Source of the DNA: Enterobacteriaceae bacterium UBA2655
Lineage (GTDB): Bacteria > Pseudomonadota > Gammaproteobacteria > Enterobacterales > Enterobacteriaceae
Direction of reading: 5' to 3'
DNA: 8,970 nt
Assembly: GCA_002359495.1 (NCBI GenBank)
Contig: DENB01000030.1
Location: 1-8,970 of the forward strand
The translations under genes were made by a program, and so were the position numbers. Shown piece by piece: positions 1 through 5,650 of this stretch (position 1 is the first letter of the stretch; the number at the start of each line of letters is the position of its first letter). The notes beneath the pieces are model-generated. The model was not told the DNA's origin, ran no database searches, and saw only the letters and a list, made by a program, of their open reading frames with translations.

Positions 1-1
1 G

Positions 2-274
2 GGCCAGCTGCGTCTGCGCCAGCCGGCGCAGCTGGCGATGGCGCAGGCCTGGATTGAACAGCATCAGCACGGCACTCTGCTGCCGCCGCTTAACCAGCCG
101 TCGCTGCCGGTCACGCCGCGATCCACGCTCTATGCCGATCTGACGCGCCACGCCGGCATCCTGTCCACCTTTCGCCTGGCCGCCGCCGCGCGCGATGAGG
201 TGCTGGCGGTGTTCCGTCACATCATTCAACTACAGCCTGCCGCCATGCCAGGGGATATATTATGTGCCGAATGA
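2..274 (+). CDS. 3' end of an unrecognised gene (partial, cut by left edge)
   Basis: The reading frame is open from base 2 to a TGA at 272-274, giving about 90 residues of a C-terminus whose start lies outside the window. The ATG at 38 is probably internal, because the frame stays open upstream of it with the same composition. I do not recognise the family. The visible part looks like a soluble alpha-helical tail (rich in A, L, Q and R; a helix-like stretch around AAAARDEVLAVF), with no membrane segment and no metal or nucleotide motif. Its last 13 bases overlap the start of the amidotransferase gene (ATG at 262), which suggests translational coupling and a shared operon. It could be a synthetase or ligase partner of the amidotransferase, but that is inference from position only. 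Confidence 0.6.
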   Translation, partial: GQLRLRQPAQLAMAQAWIEQHQHGTLLPPLNQPSLPVTPRSTLYADLTRHAGILSTFRLAAAARDEVLAVFRHIIQLQPAAMPGDILCAE

Positions 275-969
275 TTCTGGCGCATGGCCGCTTCGACCCC
301 GCGGCGGTGCTTGAGGCGGCGCGCGCCATGAGCTGCGGCGAGACCGCGCGCCACGAAGGCCCGATCAGGGAACATCCCAACGGCTGGGGCTGTCTGTGGC
401 TGGAGGAGGGCCGCATCCGTACGCTGCGCGGCGTCAACACCTTTGCCGACGCTCTGCCCGGGATCGACGTCGGCGCGATCCGCACCCGTTTCCTGGCGGT
501 GCATGTGCGCCACGCCACGTTGAGCAAAAACCAGGGCATCGCCTTTTCCCACCCTCTGCAGCGCGCCAGCGGCGCGACGCAATGGTACATGATGCATAAC
601 GGCTTTCTGCCGACCATTTACGCGCAGCTCGGCCTGGCGGAATCGCGCTTCGATTCGGCGGAATACCTGGAGTATCTGACCGAGCAAGCCACGCCAGCCA
701 GCTTTACGCGCGGCTGGCTGCAAAACAAAATGGCGCGAATCGCGCCGGGCGGTAGCGCCGGAAACGCCATTTTCGTCACGCAAGAGAAGGCCTGGGCGTG
801 GCAATGGCATCCGGCGGATACGCCTTATCCCGCTTATTTCACCATGCATCTTTGCCGGCACGACGACAGCACTTTTATCGCTTCTGAGCAGATTCCAACA
901 CTGGGCGAGGCGTCATCCTGGCGCCGCATGCGTAATCACGAACTTCATGAGATTGTTTTTGGGGAGTGA
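262..969 (+). CDS. Class II glutamine amidotransferase (stand-alone GATase domain protein)
   Basis: A 235-residue protein with the N-terminal-nucleophile glutaminase fold. Cys2 directly follows the initiator Met (MCRM), as required for a catalytic cysteine exposed by Met removal, and this fixes the start. An AGGGGA ribosome site at 250-255 supports it. Other visible family marks are HPNGWG (38-43), HVRHAT with R83 for the glutamine carboxylate, HNG (112-114) for the oxyanion hole, and DSAE with D131 for the glutamine amino group. There is no synthase domain, so it resembles YafJ, Dug3 and EgtC rather than PurF or GlmS. Such proteins either hydrolyse a gamma-glutamyl amide or feed ammonia to a partner. 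It is cytoplasmic, with no signal peptide. The start overlaps the upstream unknown gene, and the oxygenase gene follows 5 nt after the stop. The family call is secure; the substrate is unknown. Confidence 0.85.
   Translation: MCRMILAHGRFDPAAVLEAARAMSCGETARHEGPIREHPNGWGCLWLEEGRIRTLRGVNTFADALPGIDVGAIRTRFLAVHVRHATLSKNQGIAFSHPLQRASGATQWYMMHNGFLPTIYAQLGLAESRFDSAEYLEYLTEQATPASFTRGWLQNKMARIAPGGSAGNAIFVTQEKAWAWQWHPADTPYPAYFTMHLCRHDDSTFIASEQIPTLGEASSWRRMRNHELHEIVFGE
961..966 (+). promoter_or_regulatory. Ribosome binding site deciding the oxygenase start
   Basis: GGGGAG ends 8 nt before the ATG at 975, which is ideal spacing. A possible in-frame GTG at 966 would overlap this site and has no Shine-Dalgarno sequence of its own, so ATG 975 is preferred. 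The site lies inside the last codons of the amidotransferase gene. Confidence 0.65.
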
Positions 970-974
970 ATAAC

Positions 975-1775
975 ATGGCTATTTTCAATCAAATACGCGT
1001 TATCAATCCGAAAATGTTCATAGAAAAGACCTGGCTGGATGACATTGTGACCGCGCGCGTGCCGCTGCTGGTGCTGCGGGACTTTCTCTCTCCCGCCATG
1101 TGCGAAGCGGCTGTGGAGGATCTGCAACAGTGCCGGGAGAAGATTCGCGTTTCTCACTACCCCAACGGCGCGCTGACCACGCTCGGCCCCTATCTGGCGA
1201 GGCATATCGACGCGCCGGAAAATTACTTTACCGAACTGCGCGATATCCAGTCCGCGCTGCCGCCCTCGATGCATTGCCTGCGCGACCAGATTTATAACTG
1301 GGTAAAACATGCGCTGAAGCTGGAGAGCCTGAAAACCGCCAGCGAGCCGAAACTGGGCGACTACGCCGGATCTATCGTGCGTTTTCATGCCGACGGCGTC
1401 GCCAATCCGCTGCATAACGACAACATCGTGCGCGATGGCGCCAAAACCGATCTGCTGGTGAGCAAGATTCTGCATCAGCTTAGCTGTGTGGTCTGCCTGC
1501 AGGAATGCAGCAGCGGCGGCGCGCTGCGTATCTATAACAAAAAATGGTCGCCGGAGGATGAGCGTTTCAAAACGCCCGGCGCGCTGGGCTATCAGAGCGC
1601 GGTTACGGCCGACAGCGAGACCTGCGAATTTTCGCCGCGCAGCGGCGACATTTACCTGTTTAATCCGGCGTTTTATCACGAAATCGACCGGGTTGAGGGC
1701 GAGACGCGCATTACCATGGGCTTTTTTTTTGGCCTGACCGACAAAAAAATGAAGCATGCCATCGCCTGGAGCTGA
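975..1775 (+). CDS. 2-oxoglutarate/Fe(II)-dependent oxygenase
   Basis: A 266-residue soluble protein. The facial-triad pattern is visible: H147-N-D149 (in PLHND), then H235 (in FYHEI) 88 residues later, then R245 (in ETRITMGF) 10 residues further on as the expected 2-oxoglutarate anchor. GDIYLFNP before H235 is typical of the second half of the jelly-roll fold. Carboxylate D149 is present, so hydroxylation, desaturation or epoxidation is expected rather than halogenation, where this position is Gly or Ala. A second HxD (H138-A-D140) lies just upstream and makes the first ligand slightly ambiguous. The substrate cannot be read. The neighbours (glutaminase, YbaK-like deacylase, amino acid exporter) suggest a free or activated amino acid. 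A run of nine T at 1722-1730 encodes three Phe near the C-terminus. The deacylase gene begins 27 nt after the stop. Confidence 0.8.
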   Translation: MAIFNQIRVINPKMFIEKTWLDDIVTARVPLLVLRDFLSPAMCEAAVEDLQQCREKIRVSHYPNGALTTLGPYLARHIDAPENYFTELRDIQSALPPSMHCLRDQIYNWVKHALKLESLKTASEPKLGDYAGSIVRFHADGVANPLHNDNIVRDGAKTDLLVSKILHQLSCVVCLQECSSGGALRIYNKKWSPEDERFKTPGALGYQSAVTADSETCEFSPRSGDIYLFNPAFYHEIDRVEGETRITMGFFFGLTDKKMKHAIAWS

Positions 1776-1802
1776 GCGGCTTTATCATACGAGGAGAACG
1801 GG

Positions 1803-2300
1803 ATGACGATATTTGAACAACTGACTGCATTGCTGGACCGCCATCAGGCGGATTACCGGGTGGTCAGCCATGAGGCGGTGGGACAAACCGACCTCATCAG
1901 CGCTATTCGCGGCAATGCGTTGCAGCAGGCCGCGAAAGCAATGGTGCTGGAGGTCGCCATGCCGGAGAGCGCTACAACGCGCTATCTACTGGCGATCGTT
2001 CCCGGCGACTGCAAAATCAACTTCAAGGCGGCGGCGCGCGCCATCGGCGGGAAAAAATCGAGCTTCGCGTCGGCGGAAACGGCGCAGGCGTTGACCCGCT
2101 GCGTTATGGGCGCGGTGCCGCCGTTCAGTTTCGACGATCGGCTGGCGCTGCGGGTCGACGCCCGCCTGCGCGACGTCGGCACGCTCTGGTTTAATGCCGG
2201 CGAGCTGGAAAAATCGATCGCGTTGAGCGTCGAGGATTATTTTCGCGTCGTGGGCGACTGTTGCGCTGAGATGGCAACGCCAGCGACGGCGACAGCCTGA
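1803..2300 (+). CDS. YbaK/ProX-family aminoacyl-tRNA deacylase
   Basis: A 165-residue protein with a single YbaK/prolyl-tRNA-synthetase-associated domain. This family hydrolyses wrongly charged aminoacyl-tRNAs in trans; E. coli YbaK removes Cys from tRNA-Pro and ProXp-ala removes Ala. Visible marks are the conserved Lys in QQAAKAMVL (K45, near the catalytic Lys of YbaK), the glycine loop and proline in GAVPPF (103-108), KINFKAAARAIGGKK (71-85, like the LDLKKVAKALGAKK stretch of YbaK), and FNAGE (130-134). The length matches free-standing family members (about 160). The ATG has a good AGGAG site in ACGAGGAGAACGGG. It follows the oxygenase by 27 nt and precedes the exporter by 18 nt. In this setting it may protect the cell from an amino acid analogue made by the operon, but it may also be a general editing enzyme. 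The family is clear; tRNA specificity is not. Confidence 0.8.
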   Translation: MTIFEQLTALLDRHQADYRVVSHEAVGQTDLISAIRGNALQQAAKAMVLEVAMPESATTRYLLAIVPGDCKINFKAAARAIGGKKSSFASAETAQALTRCVMGAVPPFSFDDRLALRVDARLRDVGTLWFNAGELEKSIALSVEDYFRVVGDCCAEMATPATATA

Positions 2301-2318
2301 AGGGCGCAAGGAAAAAGT

Positions 2319-3230
2319 ATGTCAGTAAAAGATATGTTATTGGCGCTGTGCGTCGTGGTGGCGTGGGGCGTGAACTTTGTGGTGATCAAACTGGGCTTGC
2401 AGGGCATGCCGCCTTTCCTGCTCGCCGGCTTGCGTTTCACGCTGGTGTTTTTTCCGGCGGTGTTGGTCGTGAAGCGTCCGCCGATGCCGCTGCGCTGGCT
2501 GATAATTTACGGCATGACCATCAGTTTCGGCCAGTTCGCCCTGCTGTTTCTGGCGATTAAGCTCGGCATGCCCGCCGGGCTGGCTTCGCTGGTACTGCAG
2601 GCGCAGGCTTTTTTTACCATCCTGCTCGGCGCGCTGCTGCTGGCGGAAAAGCTGCGCTGGAATCATATCGCCGGCGTGCTGATCGCCGCCATCGGCATGT
2701 TTCTGCTGGCGACCGCCGGAATGGCGGGCCAGACCACGGCCGGCATTACGCTGACCACCATGATGCTGACGCTGGCGGCGGCGCTCTCCTGGGGGCTGGG
2801 TAATATCAGCAACAAGGTCATCATGCGCAACCGCAGCGTGCCTGTGATGTCGTTGGTGGTCTGGAGCGCCATGGTGCCAGTTTTTCCCTTCTTTTTGTGC
2901 TCCTGGTGGTTCGAAGGCGGGCAGACGATTATCGACAGCCTGACGCATATCTCGCTGCAAACGGTGCTGGCGTTAATCTACCTGGCGTTTATCGCCACCA
3001 TCATCGGCTACGCGATTTGGGGCAATTTGCTTAGCCGCTATGAGACCTGGCGCGTGGCGCCGCTGTCGCTGCTGGTGCCGGTGGTCGGGATTCTCAGCGC
3101 CGCCGTGTTTCTCGGCGAAAGGTTGTCGGCGCAGCAGGTCGCCGGCGCGGCGGTGGTGATCCTCGGCCTGCTGGTGAATGTGTTTGGCGGGTTGTTGGGC
3201 CAGCGCCTGCGGGTGCGCCTGCAGCATTGA
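2319..3230 (+). CDS. eamA: EamA-type amino acid exporter (O-acetylserine/cysteine exporter-like, DMT superfamily)
   Basis: A 303-residue inner-membrane protein with about ten hydrophobic segments (roughly 6-24, 33-52, 60-80, 86-108, 117-135, 145-165, 176-198, 213-235, 245-265, 272-293) in two tandem EamA repeats. It closely resembles E. coli EamA (YdeD), with shared stretches such as WGxNFVVIK, GMPAGLASLVLQAQAFFTI, SLVVWSA, and YETWRVAPLSLLVPVVG. E. coli EamA exports O-acetylserine and cysteine. The start has AAGGA 6 nt upstream. In E. coli the gene lies near the mar locus; here it is the last gene of an operon with amino-acid-modifying enzymes, so it may export the operon product. A strong terminator follows 13 nt after the stop. 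The family call is firm. Orthology to the mar-linked gene, as opposed to a specialised paralogue, is not settled. Confidence 0.85.
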   Translation: MSVKDMLLALCVVVAWGVNFVVIKLGLQGMPPFLLAGLRFTLVFFPAVLVVKRPPMPLRWLIIYGMTISFGQFALLFLAIKLGMPAGLASLVLQAQAFFTILLGALLLAEKLRWNHIAGVLIAAIGMFLLATAGMAGQTTAGITLTTMMLTLAAALSWGLGNISNKVIMRNRSVPVMSLVVWSAMVPVFPFFLCSWWFEGGQTIIDSLTHISLQTVLALIYLAFIATIIGYAIWGNLLSRYETWRVAPLSLLVPVVGILSAAVFLGERLSAQQVAGAAVVILGLLVNVFGGLLGQRLRVRLQH

Positions 3231-3243
3231 CCCGAATCAGAGC

Positions 3244-3276
3244 AAAAAAAACGCCGCGTCAAAGCGGCGTTTTTTT
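3244..3276. terminator. Bidirectional intrinsic terminator between eamA and ibpA
   Basis: A 7-bp perfect stem ACGCCGC (3251-3257) and GCGGCGT (3264-3270) with a 6-nt loop is flanked by an A-run (3244-3251) and a T-run (3270-3276). It works on paper in both directions, closing the plus-strand operon and the minus-strand ibpA transcript. Confidence 0.9.
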
Positions 3277-3285
3277 ATCACGACA

Positions 3286-3702
3286 TTAGTTCAGAATTTC
3301 GATCCGACGCGGTTTCGCTTCTTCGGGGAGAATGCGCTCCAGATCGATGCTCAGCAGACCGTTTTCCAGACGCGCGTCGCGCACGATGATATGGTCGGCC
3401 AGCTGGAATTTGCGCTCAAAATTGCGCTCGGCAATGCCCTGATACAGGTATTTGCGCTCCGTTTGCTCTTCGGGATGCGCGCCGCGCACAATCAGCATAT
3501 TGTCGTGTGAAGTGATATCCAGTTCGCTCTGCGCAAAGCCAGCCACCGCAATGGTGATGCGATAGTGGTTTTCGTCCACCAGCTCGACATTGTACGGAGG
3601 GTAGCCGCCATTCGCCTGGTTCTGGTTGGTTTCCAGCAGGTTGAACAGACGATCAAAACCGATAGCGGAACGATAAAGCGGAGAGAGATCAAAATTACGC
3701 AT
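3286..3702 (-). CDS. ibpA: Small heat-shock protein IbpA
   Basis: A 138-residue alpha-crystallin-family chaperone that binds aggregating proteins under heat stress and holds them for DnaK and ClpB. The sequence is nearly that of E. coli IbpA, from [12 protein letters not shown] through [15 protein letters not shown] and [18 protein letters not shown] to the C-terminal RRIEI, which carries the I-x-I motif for oligomer contacts. The start at 3702 is chosen because it matches the family N-terminus and sits 7 nt after AGGAG. An in-frame ATG 15 codons upstream lies in the leader and is not used. No ibpB follows: the gene ends at a terminator and the next gene is convergent eamA. A single IbpA is reported for Erwiniaceae, where it must work without the IbpB partner. 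Expression is predicted to be controlled by a sigma-32 promoter plus an RNA thermometer. Confidence 0.97.
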   Translation of the reverse strand: MRNFDLSPLYRSAIGFDRLFNLLETNQNQANGGYPPYNVELVDENHYRITIAVAGFAQSELDITSHDNMLIVRGAHPEEQTERKYLYQGIAERNFERKFQLADHIIVRDARLENGLLSIDLERILPEEAKPRRIEILN

Positions 3703-3803
3703 AAAAAGACTCCTGATAATCAGCAAGTTTTGGCAACCTTCCACCATGGACAGGTTGTTCGGTCGGTTAGCGCCCCAGTCGGCGGCGGTGTTCCTGACCG
3801 TGC
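3703..3803 (-). promoter_or_regulatory. ibpA leader with ROSE-like RNA thermometer
   Basis: The leader from the predicted transcript start to the ibpA ATG is about 100 nt. Its last hairpin (plus-strand positions 3709-3728) pairs ACTTGCTGA with TCAGGAGT around a UUA loop. This covers the AGGAG site at 3714-3710 and leaves the G opposite G mismatch/bulge typical of ROSE elements (UUGCU against AGGAG). A second hairpin upstream (3735-3756) pairs AACCT with AGGTT and contains a CCATGG core. ROSE control of ibpA is established in E. coli: the hairpin melts on heating and frees the ribosome site. Here the structure was folded by eye. Confidence 0.85.
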
Positions 3804-3807
3804 TTAT

Positions 3808-3836
3808 AAAATGGGTTCATCCTCAGCGCTTTCAAG
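3808..3836 (-). promoter_or_regulatory. Sigma-32 heat-shock promoter of ibpA
   Basis: On the minus strand CTTGAAA (3836-3830) is followed after 13 nt by ACCCATTTT (3816-3808). This closely fits the sigma-32 consensus CTTGAAA and CCCCATNT. A transcript start near 3803 is inferred. It lies in the divergent region shared with yidQ. Confidence 0.85.
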
Positions 3837-3986
3837 TCGTAAATTGCAATTTTTTTCAGCAAAAGCGATGTAATGTCATACACTCAGGGGTAAATTGACC
3901 TGGTAATGACGAAGATCACCACAGAGTGATGATGTCAGGCAAGCACACTCAGCCAGGCGATTGCCATGTCTGAAGGGATGATGAAA

Positions 3987-4346
3987 ATGAATATGATGAG
4001 AATCTTTCCGCTGGCAGGAACGTTAGCCTTCTGCGTGTTGACGACCGCAGGCTGCTCCAGCGTGATGTCGCATACCGGCCCCAGCCAGGGTTATTATCCC
4101 GGCACGCGTGCCAGCGCCGATATGCTGGTGAGCAGCGACACCAGCTGGGCGCTGAGACCTTTGGCCCTGATCGATCTGCCGTTTTCGGCGCTGATGGATA
4201 CGCTGCTTCTGCCCTGGGACTACGTCCGTTCCGATAATGACAAATCGCTGGATTCGCCGCGCGCGCGCGTGCTGAGAAGCGAAAAGCTGGCGCACACCGA
4301 CGACCATCTCTCGCACGCCGCGCCGATGCCCTCTACGCTACAGTAA
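3987..4346 (+). CDS. yidQ: YidQ, DUF1375-family lipoprotein
   Basis: A small predicted lipoprotein of 119 residues from this start. It begins with a short N-region, a hydrophobic stretch and a lipobox-like TTAGC, followed by CSSVMSHTG, then YPGTRASADM and LPFSALMDTLLLPWDY. These are the conserved blocks of E. coli YidQ, whose function is unknown. ATG 3987 is preferred because AAGGG at 3973-3977 is 9 nt upstream. ATGs at 3966, 3978 and 3981 are in frame, and 3966 would add seven residues including an acidic one. No strong sigma-70 promoter was recognised upstream; TTGCAA (3844) and TACACT (3879) are weak candidates with poor spacing. The C-terminal tail after about residue 85 is unlike E. coli and probably disordered. 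The stop overlaps the end of convergent yidR by 14 nt. Confidence 0.85.
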   Translation: MNMMRIFPLAGTLAFCVLTTAGCSSVMSHTGPSQGYYPGTRASADMLVSSDTSWALRPLALIDLPFSALMDTLLLPWDYVRSDNDKSLDSPRARVLRSEKLAHTDDHLSHAAPMPSTLQ

Positions 4347-5586
4347 CCGTAAATAGCTGCCGCCAGCCCTCGACCTCGCGCATAAACGCAATCTGTCGGC
4401 CATCCGGCGACCAGACCACGGCGTCGGCGACCGGCGGCTGCGCGCTGCGCGGCGTCAGACGCTCGCAGCTGTCGCTGTCGATTTGGTAAGCCATCAGGCT
4501 ATTGTCGCAGATAAAGGCGATGGCTTTGCCCTGCGGATGCCAGCTAAAGGCGGACTGAATGCTGCTGCTTAGCCGCGTCCGCTGCTGCGGCGTCCCGCCG
4601 TTCGGCGATACCGTCCAGAGCTGAATAATCCCTTCGTTATCCGCCATCAGGAATGCGATGGCGCTGCCGTCCGGCGCGGCGCGCAACCAGTGGCGCGGCT
4701 GGAGAGCCAGCCCGCGGCTGCGGGTGAGTCGACGCTGCTTAACCCCCGCCGGCGGCGCCGGCAGCCGCGTTTCGGTGCCTTCCAGCGGCGCGTCGCCCGC
4801 TTTGGCGTAATCGCTCAGCGCTTCCGGCAGATCGACGATAAAGATTTCCGGCACCTTTTCGCCCTGCGCCGATCGCGTATCGCCAATAAAAGCGATGGCC
4901 CAGCGCTGCCAGCTGCCGTCCGCTTTTTGATAGCCGCGATCGCCTATCCAGCACTCTTCATAAGCGCGATCGATCGCGTCGCTGCCCGACTGCGGATCGC
5001 GCGTGGTTTCGCTCACCAGCACGCAGAAGTGGCTGCCGTCATATTCGCGCGGATGCTGCTTCGGCGGGCAGACCGGATAGAGCGGCAGCGCCACGCCGAC
5101 GTTGCGCAGGTCGTCGCGCGCATCTCTTTCATGCATCACATGGTCGTTGTAGGTAAAGCTCAGACGCGAGCCGTCCGGGCTGAAGACATGAACGTGCGAG
5201 CCGCCGCGCAGCGCGCCCGGCGTAAACGGCGCGGTAATATCGCAGGCGTCGAGGTTTTCCGCATAGCCATCCTGAACAATAACGCCGCGTCGGTGATGAA
5301 AGTCGTAATGCCAGTGGGCGTCGGGATGTTCCGGCCCGTGAATACAGACATAGCGCGGCGGCAGATCCGGGCTGACGGTGACGACGCCGACATGCGCGCC
5401 GTCGCGCGCCTGGTAAAGCACCTCCAGCGCGCCGGTGGCGACATTGACCCGCTCGATGGTCAGGCTGGTGAATGACGCGCCGGAAGGGCGCACGTCGAAA
5501 GCCAGCCACTGGCTGTCGGCGGTCCAGACATTAATATTGGTGAGTTGATGATGGCGTTCGGCAAAGGTGAGTTGTTTTTCGCGCAT
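4333..5586 (-). CDS. yidR: YidR, TolB-like beta-propeller protein (DUF3748)
   Basis: A 417-residue protein of unknown role matching E. coli YidR (about 415 residues). It is built from beta-propeller blades with repeated WxxDGxxIAF-type units: WTADSQWLAF (21-30), FSPDGSRLSF in the middle, AAPDGSAIAF, FSWHPQGKAIAF (347-358) and WSPDGRQIAFM (392-402). No signal peptide or membrane segment is seen, so a cytoplasmic location is likely, unlike periplasmic TolB. ATG 5586 is chosen because MREKQLTFAE is the family N-terminus; an in-frame GTG at 5616 would add ten residues with no ribosome site. No clear Shine-Dalgarno precedes ATG 5586 either, and a perfect inverted repeat abuts it. It lies 64 nt after yidA on the same strand and may share its transcript, but a promoter of its own is possible. 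Its last 14 nt overlap yidQ on the other strand. Confidence 0.9.
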   Translation of the reverse strand: MREKQLTFAERHHQLTNINVWTADSQWLAFDVRPSGASFTSLTIERVNVATGALEVLYQARDGAHVGVVTVSPDLPPRYVCIHGPEHPDAHWHYDFHHRRGVIVQDGYAENLDACDITAPFTPGALRGGSHVHVFSPDGSRLSFTYNDHVMHERDARDDLRNVGVALPLYPVCPPKQHPREYDGSHFCVLVSETTRDPQSGSDAIDRAYEECWIGDRGYQKADGSWQRWAIAFIGDTRSAQGEKVPEIFIVDLPEALSDYAKAGDAPLEGTETRLPAPPAGVKQRRLTRSRGLALQPRHWLRAAPDGSAIAFLMADNEGIIQLWTVSPNGGTPQQRTRLSSSIQSAFSWHPQGKAIAFICDNSLMAYQIDSDSCERLTPRSAQPPVADAVVWSPDGRQIAFMREVEGWRQLFTVTVA

Positions 5587-5615
5587 GGGGCAACCCGATT
5601 GATAAAGTTGCCCCA
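5586..5615. repeat. Perfect 9-bp inverted repeat at the yidR start
   Basis: TGGGGCAAC (5586-5594) and GTTGCCCCA (5607-5615) form a perfect inverted repeat with a 12-nt spacer. Its inner edge meets the ATG of yidR, since the A of the start codon is paired. It lacks a T-run on either strand, so it is not an intrinsic terminator. It could be a repressor operator or a start-masking RNA hairpin. Confidence 0.6.
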
Positions 5616-5628
5616 CACGCTACGTCAA
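5599..5628 (-). promoter_or_regulatory. Possible sigma-70 promoter of yidR
   Basis: On the minus strand TTGACG (5628-5623) is followed after 18 nt by TATCAA (5604-5599). That is five of six -35 matches and four of six -10 matches. The inverted repeat at 5586-5615 overlaps its spacer, -10 box and start region. The implied leader before ATG 5586 would be only a few bases, which weakens the call or implies nearly leaderless translation. Confidence 0.35.
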
Positions 5629-5650
5629 AGCGCGAAAAGATGCAGCCCTT

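Noticed and set aside
945..1757. 270-codon open frame on the minus strand opposite the oxygenase
   Set aside because: The plus-strand frame has the HxD, His and Arg motifs and fits the operon; the antisense frame has no recognisable feature.
975..1775. Oxygenase as a halogenase of the SyrB2/BesD type
   Set aside because: Those enzymes lack the carboxylate in the HxD motif; D149 is present here.
3178..3510. Open frame running from the end of eamA through the terminator into ibpA antisense
   Set aside because: It crosses a strong terminator and the coding region of ibpA; composition artefact.
4690..5475. 261-codon open frame on the plus strand inside yidR
   Set aside because: Antisense shadow of a GC-rich gene: biased Arg/Ala-rich composition, no family resemblance, no ribosome site.
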